Positions 10,730 through 22,421 of a stretch of DNA of 64,000 nucleotides are shown here, one piece after another (positions within the stretch are counted from its first letter, which is position 1; each line of letters begins with the position of its first letter). Both the position numbers and the translations under genes were made by a program. Origin of the DNA: Aureobasidium sp. EXF-3400. Lineage: Eukaryota; Ascomycota; Dothideomycetes; Dothideales; Saccotheciaceae. Below the pieces are notes generated by a model. The model worked only from the letters and a program-made list of their open reading frames with translations, did not search any database and had not been told where the DNA came from. Where the stretch lies: NCBI GenBank assembly GCA_024195585.1, contig SWBL01000074.1, positions 1 to 64,000 on the forward strand, in the 5' to 3' direction.

Positions 10730-12926
10730 ATGGTGTCCTGGGGTCGCCTTATTCTTCATGCCTTTTCTTTTTCTCCTCTTTCTAACAATGACCTCACCAA
10801 AATCTACCAGCCCGACAAGGCAAACTTTGCCATTCCTGCAGTTCAGCCGCCAAAGAATGTACTAGGTGGTGTAAACGGTGCTTCCTTCAATGGCCCGGCG
10901 TTCGTATCCAATGGCATGCAATCACTGCAAAATGCTCTTGGAGCCCAAATGCAAGATGGCAACTCTGTTCTCGGAAGCTTCGATGCACCAACCCTCCCTG
11001 CCTTCCGCACCAATGGCGGCACGCCTCTCCCTTTTGGCTTTCCTTGGGGCAAGTCAACAGCCAACAACACAAACTATTACACAGACACACCCAACACTGG
11101 TGTCACTCGCTATTACGATTTTGAGATATCCGCTGGACGGATTGCACCTGATGGCGTCTTCAAGGACGGTGTACTCGTCAATGGACAGTTCCCGGGCCCG
11201 ACCATTGAAGCCAACTGGGTAATTTCCTCCTAGCCGATACATTATCTTCGGTCTCTGACATCTTCAGGGTGACATGATTTCGATCACAGTCAGGAACTCG
11301 CTAGACGAGGGAACATCAATGCATTGGCATGGTGAGGATATCCCGGTTGAGACTGGATGGCAGCTACTGACGATACCCAGGACTACTGCAAAAAGCAACT
11401 CCATGGTTTGACGGAGTGCCCACCGTGATGCAATGCCCAATCGCTCCCGGCAAATCCTTCACATATGTGTTCCAAGCCGATCTATACGGTACCAGCTGGT
11501 ATCACAGTCACTTCAGTTCGTTCAACTCAGCACACTGTTCTCAGCTACATACTGACTTTGAGCTAGGTGCACAGTATGCAGGTGGCGCAGCCGGCGCCAT
11601 GATTATCTATGGCCCCAAGAACGAAGACTACGACATCGACCTCGGTCCGGTAATCCTGAGTGATTGGTACCATGAGGATTACTACTCCCTCGTCGAAAAG
11701 ACGATGTCCAAAAAAGCCGACAACACTCCTCAACCTGCGTCCAACAACAACTTAATCAACGGTAAGATGAACTTCCCTTGCTACAAGGATGTCAACTGTA
11801 CCGCCAATGCTGGTGTATCCAAGTTCTCCTTCACCTCTGGCAAGAAACACAGATTGCGCTTGATCAACATGAGCGCCGAAGCCATGCAAAAGTTTTCGAT
11901 CGATGGTCACAAGATGACGGTCATCGCGAACGATTTCGTTCCTGTCGAGCCTTACGATGTTGCTGTTGTCACCCTCGCAGTTGGTGAGTTTGATCTTTCT
12001 GAGTCTCTTAAGCATCAACATTAACACAAGATCAGGGCAACGAACCGACATCATCGTCGAAGCAGATGGCTCACCTACGGACAGCGTCTGGATGCGCTCC
12101 AACCTCCAATACTGCTCTTTGACCGACGGAACCGTCAACGAAGCTGTTGCAGCCATCTACTACGAAACCGCAGACAACACCACAATCCCCACCTCTACAA
12201 CCTCCGTCACCACAGCCCAACTCTCCTACTGCAACAACGATGACCTTTCAGTCACCAAACCCTTCTTTCCCATTACTCCTGACCCAAACCCGTCAACCAC
12301 GGAAGACCTGATCATCGAGTACCGCACCAACGAAACAGACTTCAATCTCTGGTTTGTCAACAATGTCAGTTTCAGAGGCGATTACAACAACCCTGTGCTT
12401 CTAGAGGCCAAACTGGGCAATCTTGACTTCCCTGAAGAATACAACGTGATGAACTTTGGCTCCAACAAAACCGTTCGTCTGGTAGTATACAACTACTTTG
12501 CCTTTGGCGGGCACCCCATGCACATGCACGGCCACAACATGTAAGCCTCTTCCCCTCCCCCACCCCTCCCTTCCCCACCTCTGACATCTACACAGGTACG
12601 TCCTAGCCGAAGGCTTCGGCGAATACAACAACGCCATCACCAACCCCTCAAACCCACAACGCCGGGACACCGTATGGGTGCAAGCCGCCAAAGACGCAAA
12701 CACACCCGCTTACGTAGTGTTGCAAATCGATCAAGATAATCCAGGCGTGTGGCCTTTTCATTGCCATATTGCTTGGCATGTGAGTGCTGGCTTGTATGTT
12801 AGTATTTTGGAACGACCGGAGGATGTTAAGAAAATGGCTATTCCGGGGGTGATGGCGCAGAGTTGTAGGGATTGGAGTGAGTTTACGGGGAAGGCGGTTG
12901 TTGATCAGATTGATAGTGGGTTGTAG
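10730..12926 (+). CDS. asco-type laccase / multicopper oxidase
   Basis: Six exons: 10730-11218, 11268-11331, 11381-11515, 11567-11983, 12036-12540 and 12596-12926, joined in frame to 646 aa. All four copper-ligand motifs are present in order: HWHG (exon 2), WYHSH (exon 3), HPMHMHGH (exon 5) and HCHIAWH (exon 6). The three cupredoxin domains are complete. The last four residues are DSGL, the C-terminal plug sequence of ascomycete laccases. The enzyme would oxidise phenolics while reducing oxygen to water, usually outside the cell or in pigment synthesis. The predicted N-terminus (MVSWGRLIL...) is a poor signal peptide, so the true 5' exon may differ. The region around residues 135-160 (DFEISAGRIAPDG, VNGQFPGPTIEANW) is classic for the family. 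Confidence 0.92.
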
Positions 12927-14152
12927 AGTTTGTAGAGTGGTGTAGCTTTTGCGAATTTTCTTTCTTGCTGCAAGTTACTTATTGTGTTTTTGCTTCCCTT
13001 GTTGCAATGCGTTGGTTGATGTGTAAGAACTGTCGGCTCTATTCGTTCTTGTCAGTCTTTCTTTAGATACAGTTTTTGTCTAGACATAACTGTGCATTTT
13101 CATAGCTCGACAAGCATATCATCAAAATCAAGAAGAACTGGCACAATAAAGCGTTGATAACCGGGTATGGTAACAGGAAGCAGCAACCAATCCCCACTGT
13201 ATTTCATCTCGAGAGCAGATTCGTTTCTGCAGCGATCCCGTAGGTAAAATGATTCTCAGCTATTGATTTGCGAGAGTGATAGTACAAAATCTCATTATCG
13301 ACCTGGTCAGCGACGCACTCAGGATTGGGAATGTCAAAGGGCACAGACGGACGGGTGAACTAACAGATGTGAGTGCGCGGAGTCATGTTGATCAGAGCGG
13401 AGCATGCTTTTCCGAAAAAAGTCTCGCAGAGGCGGAAAAAAGAGGTCAGGAGGGAGGGAAGCAAAGGGAAGGTCGAAGAGAAACTGTTATGCTGAAACAT
13501 CGCTGTTTGCTGCAGTCACGAAAAGGATTGATCATCATGCTTAACTTTGAATGAATTGAAGGGCATTGCTGTCTACTAGAACCCTTTTATGTCCTTTCTG
13601 AACCTTGTCTTTGAGCTGTATGGTCTCGAATAGAAAACGAGCTCCTGCTTCTTGAGCTGTGTTGTTGCATGTAGTGATGCTCTGTACAGATTGAGTGCGC
13701 TCCTGGATGAGGTCGGAGCCTGTGGAGATCAGTAAGTTGCTCTCTTTAAGAGATGCCAGGGGGTTTGACATACATGTACCACGGGACTATCTTTGACCCG
13801 GCTCCTTACCCCTGTACTTTATCTCTCTTCCTATCCTTCTGTTTTTTTACCAAGTTTTCTGTCGAGCTTTGAGACTGTGAAGGTTAGTTTGTTGTTTTTC
13901 TTGAGAGAAGATAGGGGTTTGTGACATACACTGTCCGGCAAGGGGTCTTTGACTTGATTCCTTACTTTTGTTCCTTTGTCTCTCTGTGTAGACTCCTTTT
14001 TTTCTACCATATTTTCTATCGACGTTCAAGTGCAATGTCATCATTGCTGTGCTGTAACTATTGTCTTTATGGTCAGTCCATTGTGAAGACGATAGGGGTA
14101 AAAGACGTACGAAGCTCATGGGCTGATGACAAGGTGAGGCTTGTGCTGCCCT
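12927..14152. other. intergenic with degenerate repeat block
   Basis: About 1.2 kb separating the laccase and the first Clr2-like copy. Apart from the tandem duplication at about 13756-14090, I see no gene; short open frames here have low-complexity or unconvincing products. Confidence 0.4.
13756..14090. repeat. degenerate tandem duplication, about 155-180 bp period
   Basis: Two diverged direct copies. Each begins with a GGGGTTTG(TG)ACATACA element (about 13758 and 13912), followed by CTTTGAC, CCTTAC and a pyrimidine run ending in a T-tract with CTACCA or TACCAAG and TTTTCTRTCGA. A partial third boundary (ATAGGGGTAAAAGACGTAC) occurs near 14090. The block lies just downstream of the first Clr2-like gene. 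It is not coding in any obvious frame. Confidence 0.6.
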
Positions 14153-14811
14153 TCAGCGGAAGACGCATGTGCAGGTGAAGACGAGAGCAGCATGGTTCTG
14201 TTGGTCGGCAAGGACTTCTGCATTGGCATCACGAGGAACATAGAGACCATGAGCATGGTTCATGTTGTTGGGATCCCGCAGGTAACCGAACACGCCATAG
14301 TGTTGAGCGCGGTGAGCGATGATTCCGTTGTAGACGATGATTGCTTCGCGAGCCATTTCTTGATTACTAGCCTGAACGCGTGCACGAACTTGGGCATCAC
14401 TGGCATTGTTGGCGGTAATCAACTCGCCAACATGACCGGTGAACCTGGCGGCGGAGCGGTAATAGGGCCCCTGGGATTGCCGTAGAGCTCGAGGACGGCT
14501 GTCTGACCTCCGGTTTGATGGGTCCACAGAGTGTAGCCGTTGGGAAGATCTCCAATGAATTGATGACGGCCTGTTCTCGTTGTTAATTAAGTTGCCGCTG
14601 CATAGGATCAGAATATATACTTACCATATGTAGCGACGAGATGAGCGTCTGCGTTGAATTTGTTGGTCAATGCCTGGATGTAGTTTTGATAGGCAGGGTC
14701 TTGATTGGTGACTTGAATGTAGTGGGCTCTGGATGCTCCTTGAGGTCCTTGACCAGTACCGTCGCTACGCAAGGTGCTGAGGTCGAGTTGTATGGGGGCT
14801 TGTTGAGCCAT
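14153..14811 (-). pseudogene. Clr2-like short protein, copy A (frame disrupted)
   Basis: Exon 1 (14811-14625) encodes a start like that of copy B (MAQQ...QLDLSTL, then DGTGQGP and YIQ). A consensus GTAAGT intron (14571-14624) leads to exon 2, which reads FIGDLPNGYTLWTH and ELYGNP, matching copies B and C. At about 14463-14479, in the homopolymer-rich stretch GGGCCCCTGGG, the family-like reading changes frame: it continues one frame over as YYRSAARF and runs to a Cys-x-Cys ending (CTC) at 14153. Without the shift the protein stops early. Either this copy is decaying or a base is miscalled. The conserved pattern (hydrophobic-GxLPxGY, FGH/YGN, FRS-like, final CxC) suggests the N-terminal domain of the silencing factor Clr2. 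Confidence 0.55.
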
Positions 14812-16663
14812 ATTGTTGATTGCTCGCGTAGAGCTCCGTGCAGGTACGCAATCAAGTGACTGATGGTGCGTGGAAAGAAAGCTTGTTCATCTGGCTTGCC
14901 GAGTCCCCCTCTGTCGATGGGTGCCTGTCGGTTTCGTTTACCATTGTCTCTGCGGCGACGACGTTGATGGCACGGGACTCCTGGCCGACGATACAAGGCC
15001 GAATTACTGAACTTGCAGACTCGAGATTGCCGAGAGTAGAAGAGGACCGAGTCTGTTATCCATATCTCTAACGAAAGTACCGGTGCACACCAAACCTGTA
15101 GTCCAAGTCTTGGGTATTGTGCATACCGACATTGGCAAGCAAGTATGAGTCTACCCCGTCCGGGAAACAAAGGTGTACCATCATCATCGCAGCCTTTTCA
15201 CTAACATATGTCAAGTCATTGGTGGAGTCATCATGCGGTACCTCACACTTGCCTCCGCCCACCTCGACATCAGGAGACAGAGTGGATTTGCTGTACGATC
15301 AGGGTTGTGATTGCTTCGCTAGGTGTGCTGTGTCACTGAGGATAGAAGAATCGTGGCCGCGTAAATGATGGATGACATTCGTCACAGATAGGGTCAGATG
15401 CCTTGATCCTGTGTTCTGAGCCTTAGAGGTGTCATGCTAAAGGGATAGCCAACTGTGAGTGAGGATCAAATTGGTGTTTTATAGCTTGTACCAGATCTCT
15501 TTGCAGCGGCTGTGTCTATCGTCTCTCGGCCTGTGATTTTCCTTTTGCTCTCTTGCAGTAACAACTCGGACCATGATCAAGTAAGATAGCAGTACGAGTT
15601 GCGGACTCTCGAAGCCTATCACTGGGCTGTCTATTGATTGAGAGAGAGGAGAGTGTCAAAGTCAATCTATCTTTTAATGTATTTGTGACATCTGACGGGC
15701 GGAGCGAAAGGCAACCTCAGACAAACAGGGGACACAGCAGTCTAATGGAATATATTCGCTTGTCGCGTCGAAGGTACCAGTGTAAAGTTGAAGAATAAAC
15801 ACAATTCGAATGATTACCAGAATTTGGAGGTAACCACGTCCTGGAAAGATACCCAGTACCTGAGGCTACTCAGATCGGAAGCACGTATGTGCGAATCATG
15901 GATGAGAAGATCTTCGGTAACCGAAGAGTCTCTGAAGCATGGCGACTCAGATTGTATATTGTGCAAGGAATATGGATGAGATGGTTTGCTTTGATGATGT
16001 GTTTGACTTGCTGGAAGGAAATAGCGGAGGCCTCGTCTAAAACTGCCTCCTGGAGTATCGTCGGCAAGGAAAGACGTCCGTGCACGTGACTTTCAGGCAA
16101 CAATCCCAGTGCGTTGCTCTTTCTCTTTCTTTTGACACCAAGAGCTACAAAAGAGTTGTACAAACGCTTGAGGATAAGGGTATGAAGAAGGAGAAGTACT
16201 CGGTATCCTTGCTATGGACGTGGGTTAATCAACAATTTTCTTACGTCTGAGTCTCGCAGCAGCGCCATTGAATGTCCACGGACCGGATCAACAGCAAAAG
16301 ATTCAAAGACTCAAGGTCTAATGCCGCGAGAGTGGTGATATTATCTGAACGACACCGGGCTCAAGAGACCGAAGGCAAAGGGCCAGTCACCATGGTATAC
16401 AATAAACGAAGAATATAAGGCACAAGAAGGTTTGACGAAGGGCAACGAGTAAGTTCATTCTTTGATCGCATCTACGAGAGAGTGTATCTTTTACCCTCTT
16501 GATATCGTCCTCCTTTCTCTTAGGTTGCTTTCATGCAGGGCAGCATCATCTCAGAAAGAACAGAAAGCAGGCACATCAGTGCTGGCCCAGGCGTACGACC
16601 TATCAAGAGTCAAATGATGCTTGCTTGTGGAGATACTCAAAACTCACCTCAACGTACGGTGCT
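14812..16663. other. intergenic between Clr2-like copies A and B
   Basis: About 1.85 kb. I found no further paralogue copy, no convincing open frame and no clear mobile-element ends. The part next to copy A presumably carries its promoter. Confidence 0.4.
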
Positions 16664-17165
16664 TCAGCAGCGGCAGCGGTGTGGACCGTTGCTAGGGCCG
16701 GCAAGGAGACAGGTGTTGTTTTGGGTGTTGTTTGGCTGGAAGGCCTGGATTTGGCCGCGAATCGTCGCCTCGTTGGCAGCCAGGATCTCTTCAACATGAC
16801 GCATGAAGTCAGGACAAGAGCGGTACTTGATGTTGAGAGGGTGACCGAAGACTTCGTTCACTGGAGTGCCCTTGCCAACCGTAGGGTGGGTCCAGAATGA
16901 ATAGCCAGTGGGAAGGGATCCCACGAACTCGAATTCAATACCTGAGTACAACGTCAGTGCCCAGCATTCTGGATTCTTTGGTATTGACTAGCTCACCCCA
17001 GTGCAGAACACTGATCGGGGTCTTGTTGAAGGTGCTGGTGAGACGGTCAAGCATGAGCTTATCAGCCAACTGGATGTAGTTGGCTCTACCGGGTCCCTGA
17101 CCGGTGCCGTTGCTGGGCAGCTGGCCCAGGTCGATCTGCAGCCTGGGCTGCACGTGCTGGGCCAT
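16664..17165 (-). CDS. Clr2-like short protein, copy B
   Basis: Two exons, 17165-16997 and 16941-16664, give 148 aa. The intron starts GTGAGC and ends CTCAG. The start MAQHVQPRLQIDLGQL closely parallels copy A, followed by GTGQGP and YIQLADK. Exon 2 has FVGSLPTGYSFWTHP, then NEVFGHPL, KYRSCPDFMRHV and a terminal CRC. This order resembles the Clr2 N-terminal domain (transcription-silencing, SHREC complex in fission yeast), but the large C-terminal Clr2 region is absent, so the protein may be a free-standing domain. Function unknown. It shares strand and exon structure with copies A and C, consistent with tandem duplication and strong divergence. Confidence 0.6.
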
Positions 17166-17833
17166 GTTGGTGATGCTGGTTTTGTGGGACTCGCGTTTGG
17201 TGTCGGTTCTGGGGAGAAGGAAACAAGAGACAGCCCTGAGGCTCAATAAGAATGGCTGGCACGGGTCTTTGTCGTACCTGGTCGTTTTCCAGATGCTTGG
17301 CTCGACGAACTCGCCCATGAACGACGACAGAGGATGGGGACCTACACCGTGGGAGACTCGTCAATGTCGCGGAGCCATGAAAAACGCTTACCATCCACCA
17401 GACCTCGACGCGTTGTGGTTGTCGAGACACACGATAAGCTCTGGATTACAACTTACTTCAAAGGGAGTTGAGAAAAGCCGGACTCTGAGAAGATACTGCT
17501 CTGACAGCATCCCGGGCTACCCTGCGTCCGCCCTTCAGGTACAAGAGAATCATTCACGTGAACAAAGCAAAAGGTAATTTGGATCAAGCTGAGCGTTTCA
17601 ATTCATGATAGCTATGGACTGAACCCGGCCAGCGAAGGAGACCTGACCACCGGGCTATATTCGCCCCGAGTATCTGGCTAGCTGACATACCCAGGTGTGC
17701 TTTCTTGAGCAGAGCGTGTCGCTGCCGATTGAGCTGTCGCAGCTCAGAGTTGTCGGGGGAGTCTGAAAGCTCTGGCTGTTGAACCGTCAGCAAAACGCTT
17801 CAAACAAGGCGAATAGACAGAAACGTACCGGGC
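17166..17833. other. intergenic between Clr2-like copies B and C
   Basis: About 670 bases. A minus-strand open stretch at 17584-17793 (containing SPDNSELRQLNRQRHALLKK) could be a 3' exon of copy C, but no donor and acceptor pair joins it in phase, so I do not include it. Confidence 0.35.
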
Positions 17834-18361
17834 TCACTTGGGGAAGGGAAGAGTGCAGTACTTGCACTTGCAACCTCTGGGTCTGTTTCCGTCCACGACT
17901 TGATCCACAATGATCCAGTAGGCATGTGGAACAAACTCCTTGAACGAGCGAAACTGTTTGTTCGCCTCATAACCGTTCTTCTTGCTATGGCCATGGCCAA
18001 AGATGTATCTGTCGGGGCTTCTGCCCACTTTGGCTGGAGCAGCGAAACAGGTGTAGCCCTGAGGTAAGCCACCGACGAACTGGACGCGGTCACAGTCTGT
18101 TCGAACACCGGGTATTAGTTGGATGTCGTGGGCAGGAATCGTCTACAGGCGTTTCTTACTCAGTTCGAGCATCATGCTTGATGCCAGAGGGTGGTTGTTG
18201 AAGGCGTTTGTGAAGAGCTCGAGGAACTCTTCGTCGGGCACAGGAGTGTACTTCAGGCGCTTCTTGGGGCGATGACGGGGGTCATTGGTGATGGTGTTGA
18301 TCTTGCTGAGATCAATCTCGCGTACAGCGACGTGCTGCTTGCGGAAGAGGACGTGAGGCAT
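17834..18361 (-). CDS. Clr2-like short protein, copy C
   Basis: Two exons, 18361-18160 and 18096-17834, give 154 aa; the 63-nt intron begins GTAAGA. This is the best match of the three to the Clr2 N-terminal domain. Exon 2 reads VQFVGGLPQGYTCF, then DRYIFGHG, QFRSFKEFVPHAYWI and GCKCKYC, i.e. the LP-GY, FGH, FRS-EF-PH and CxCxxC signature. A His/Cys set of this kind could bind zinc. The N-terminal exon (LSKINTITND, then a KKRLKYTPVPDEEF stretch) differs from copies A and B. A chromatin-silencing role is inferred only from the family. The 3' end could extend through a GTGAGC donor at the stop codon, but no in-phase continuation was found. Confidence 0.62.
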
Positions 18362-19368
18362 CGTGTCTTCTTGTACAGCTTGCTGATGCGTCGGGAGAAG
18401 AGTTGAAAAGGAAGAAGAGCAGTGAGGTCAAGTACCCGGTGCGGGCGGTCAATGCTCGCGATAGAACGTTCCGGTCTCCATAGCTCCGTTCGTCGACGAC
18501 ATCGTTTTCGTGAAGTGTGGTTGAGTGAAGTGATGCTTCGATCACTTTGGAGAGGCTTCAGGCTTCACACAAGCCATATTCGCCGACGTGAGCATTTCAA
18601 GGCTTTTAAGAGCTCCAACAGGGATTCCTGCTGTAGATTTCGCTATCGAAAGGCACTGTCTCTTTGAAGATGCTACATGTGTCCATTGAGATACATGAGT
18701 GACACTTGCTTTCACCGGATGCAGTCACGTCTGCGAAAACACTATGACTTTTTGTAGTGGAGTAGAGTATGAGATTACTGGTAGGAGACAGCAAAAAAGC
18801 CCTACGCCAAGAAAGATGTATGCAGTATTAGAGGAGTATAGAAATGCACAATATCTTGGAAGATGCAAGAGTTTCCATTGAGAAACAAGTGTGGTACCAG
18901 TTCTCACTGGACGCAGTCACATTTCCAACAACATCATGACTTTTTATAGCACAGTCAAGCATGGGATGCCTAGCTGGAGGCAGGAAGAGAGAGATTGTCC
19001 CAAGAAAAAACCCTACTACAAAGACACCATAAGAATGCACAATATCTTGGAAAATTCAAGAGTTTTCCTTGAGAAGCAGAACTCAAACTTGCTTTCACTG
19101 GACACAATCAATTTTATCAACAACATTATGACTTGTTATAGCACCACCTTACAGAGGGCATGAGGACAGGAAGTATCTCAGAAGATCTTACAGTGCATCA
19201 AAGTGACTATCAAAATGCACAGTACGTTTGCCAGTCGCGCCAGTATCCCGTGAAAGCCGCTCAAACGCCTGCTTCTCAATGGTCAACTCTGCAGATACGA
19301 TTGCATTATGCATTTTTATAAGCATATATTTGAGGGTCGTGCTTGCCGAGATGAGTGGGCCATTCAGT
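18362..19368. other. intergenic, mainly the 190-bp repeat array
   Basis: About 1 kb between the start of Clr2-like copy C and the 3' end of the DHA2 transporter. It is filled mainly by the repeat array at 18655-19225. No gene was recognised, although the repeats give related short minus-strand translations. Confidence 0.45.
18655..19225. repeat. degenerate tandem array, three about 190-bp units
   Basis: Three diverged direct units begin near 18658, 18858 and 19050. Shared landmarks recur in the same order in each: a GAAGATGC- or GAAAATTCAAGAG-like start, (T)CCATTGAGA or CCTTGAGA, CACTGGA(C/T)(G/A)CA, ACA(A/C)TATGACTT or ATCATGACTTTTT, ATAGCAC, then AATGCACAATATCTTGGAA at the junction (about 18844 and 19034; degenerate at 19212). 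Unit spacing is about 190 and 178 bases. No direct target-site duplication or terminal inverted repeat was seen. The array lies at the opposite edge of the Clr2-like island from the 13.8-kb repeat. Confidence 0.7.
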
Positions 19369-21358
19369 CTAGCGGGTGATTTTCCTTTGCTTCGACAGTA
19401 TACCGACAACCAGCGCCATACTCGCCAAAGCAATCTGAACAGCTGGGGGAGGAAGACAAAGTCAGCTGGAGATCCTTTCATGTGATGTGTTTCGAGCAAC
19501 ATACCGAACGTCCTCCTGAAACTCATGACAAAGGCACGAATGATGAGTCGTCGCAAAGGACCATGCAATGTCTGTACATATGCAACATCGCTCAATACCT
19601 TTCTCGCAATCTATGTGATCAAGTCAGCTAAGTTTTTTGTTAAGGCAAAAACCAGGTTCGACATACCTCATCTCCATTGACCACTCTCTCCAAAATTCTG
19701 TGGAGGTTTGCTCGTAGTGCAGATTGGAAGATAGCACTTGCAGCGCTGACGCCAGCCACTACACTGATATTGGAACTGAGGTACAGTCCCGTGGTCGCAA
19801 TAGCAATCTGGTCTTTCTCAACACCTGCAGTCAGGCCAACGAACAAAGCAGAGTTTGCCATGCCTGACGCGCAGCCGCCGAAGAAGATGACCAATGAGCC
19901 AGCCGTACTGGTGTGACCTCTCCAGAAGGTCAGAAGCAGAGAGAAACATAGTATGGCGGACAGACTAGCGAGAATGGTTGGAGGCTTGTAACGGCCGGTA
20001 CTGTACATTCGTCAGTCGATCTGAGAAGATAAGCTGATAATGGGACAGACAACTCACCGCTTGATCCAAGCACCGACAGCAAGACCACCGAGTGTGTTTC
20101 CGAAAACAGCAGGAACAAGATGTGCGCCAGCCTGACCCATGCTTGCATTGGCAGTGACTTGGAAGTATAGAGGCACCAGGAACATGAGCTAATGGAAGAT
20201 GTCAGTAAACTGTGACATGAAGGCATGCTGTAGCACTTACAGCAACTTGAATACCAGTCTGGATGAAGATGATCGTATAAGAAGTGATCACCGCATCCTT
20301 ACCAAGCAACTCCAGTGGGAATATTGGTTCCTTGGCCCAGAACTTCTCTGTAAGGACAAAGAACACTCCAGCGGTGACACCGGTTGCAACCAAAACGGCA
20401 ATCAAAGTGCTGCTGGCCTTTTTGCTGCCTAGATCGAATGCTGTGATGCATGCCAGAATAGCGACTGACATGAAGAAAGCACCGACAAAATCAATGCGTT
20501 TTAGCTTTGTCCAGATGCTTTGCTTCAATTCGACGTTTTGCTGTGGTTCTTCGAGTTTCAACCAGACCAGAACGATGGAGAGGAGTAAAAGTGGACATTG
20601 CCCGATGAACGCCCTGTAGAACATGAGTACAATGTTGGAACATATCATAGCACTACTCACCATCTCCAACCAATTGTCTGGGTGAGATAGCCTCCTATCA
20701 GGCCTCCGCAACTTCTTCCTACAGTCGAAAAGACATTGACATAACTCCTGTATGCTGCCACTTCATGCAACGGTACCAGATCTAGACGGGAGGTGAGCGG
20801 ATATCGAAATTTCCAGCACGGGAAAGCCATACCAGTCAAAAGAATAGAAACCATAGAAACCATTCCAGCGCTTCCAGCACCCTGTATCACACGGCCAAAG
20901 ATCATCTGGACCATATTCTGAGCAATGCCAGCAATAGCAGTACCAGTCAGGAACAGCACATACGACATCTGCAATATCGGTTTCCTTCCAAAGATCTGTG
21001 ATAGTCTTCCGTACATTGGCTGTGTGGCACAAGTGGCAAGACCAAAACTTGTTACTATCCAACTTCCATCAATCCAGCTGCCATCCCCCATGCGGATAAA
21101 CTCAGAGGTGATGTGCGCATAGGTTGCGAAAACCAATGTTGTATCGGCTTGGGAAACAAAGACGCCGATTAGAAGGACTGATATTATGCCAAAGACAGAG
21201 CGCTTGGGTTGTTCATCCTGCTGACTCCCTGACACCGAGGGCGTTTGTTGTGTTCCCAAGTCATCTCTTTCTTCATCCAATAGCGGTGTCGTTTCATGTT
21301 CGCCGGCTCCCTGGGATGCGACCTGCACATCCGAATCCTCTCCAGCGCGTATAGCCAT
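19369..21358 (-). CDS. MFS transporter, DHA2 type (Vba/Fnx1-like vacuolar amino acid permease)
   Basis: Seven exons (21358-20833, 20781-20661, 20613-20241, 20188-20058, 20000-19667, 19610-19505, 19442-19369) join in frame to 554 aa. After an acidic cytoplasmic N-terminus with an ETTPLLDEE dileucine-type motif come 13-14 predicted membrane segments. These include SVLLIGVFVSQADTTLVFATY, the motif-A loop YGRLSQIFGRKP and the motif-C-like GRVIQGAGSAGM, then SFRRTF before the last helix. This layout fits Vba1/2 and Fnx1 basic amino acid carriers of the vacuole; the dileucine motif fits vacuolar sorting. Substrate is inferred. Upstream in-frame Mets as far as 21451 exist, but 21358 gives the usual start. 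Confidence 0.85.
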
Positions 21359-22421
21359 ATTGAATGTCAAAACCAAACAAGAAAATATCCAAGAGACAAT
21401 CCAAGAAAGAGAGGGTCCGACGGGCAAAGAGAACGAGCACGTGGGGGTCAAGAACGAATGAAGCCGTTTTAAGGTTGATGCGGCGGTACCTTAAGATACG
21501 AACCGGTACTTTATAATAGGCAGCAGCTGAGCAAGGCCACGCATGCTTATATGCCCCTTACGTTTCTGGCGCCCTGTGAGTCGCAAATTCTGCAGTGGAG
21601 CAATTGTATATTATCGCGCCATCGGACTACAACATATAGAACCAAAACGCCAGGTTATTGCGTTCTTAGGGCTGCTGTTGGCTGTATATCGCGATAACAA
21701 AATGGTGCAATCGTTGGTTGAGCAGTCGTGATCGAGAACCTCGGGACTTCAGAAGGATCCTCAAAAGGCTAGAAGCTATACCCTTTTAGGATGAAAAGGT
21801 GGGGGAGTTTTGCTCGGTGTCCGCGGGGATCATGTCAGGCTTGTCAGGGTGTTACTTCTGACAAGCAGATTTGACACAAATGTGCCTCGGAAAGGCCAAC
21901 GACTACACAAACTTGGTAGTTTTATATGCTAGCAAGGTTATTTGATATGTTTATGATGAATCGAAACATATCCGAACTCGTTTACGATGCTCGGTGTCGG
22001 TACATGTCTGATGTTGTGTTTCCAGGCTGTGGGTTTATGAAAGTGGACTATGGTCACGAGCAAAATACAGACGCTTCCGGTCCCAACCAACTATCACGAA
22101 CATCTCATCGAATCGGTGTCGGTAGATGATGTTCAGCTACAGAGGTAATACGAGCCTTGATATATGTAATTCAGAGGAGCACAAAGAACACTTTGGTTGT
22201 TGCCGATATCGAAGAACAAAACTGTACGAGATTTATGGCCGCTCAGGATGCAACTTCCGCACTATGACGTGCATGGAGAACCGAGATACTCAGTCAACAA
22301 ATCGAGACGTTCACGAACCATCACCTGTATAGTTATAGCCTCATTTTTTCTTAGCTATAACGATGTGGTGCCAAGTATCCAGTGATGTAGCAAATCATAC
22401 GAGAATCCGTAGAGGCGCCGG
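21359..22421. other. intergenic, no gene seen
   Basis: About 1.06 kb between two minus-strand genes: promoter of the DHA2 transporter at the right-hand side of its start, and the 3' flank of the flavin reductase-like gene. Short open frames here lack domains. Confidence 0.4.

Noticed and set aside
17584..17793. 3' exon of Clr2-like copy C
   Set aside because: The reading looks helical, but the only good donor at the stop codon does not join it in phase.
18655..19225. Repeat array as exons of a secreted repeat protein
   Set aside because: Minus-strand translations of the units are related, but each unit has stops and the splice sites are not conserved among units.
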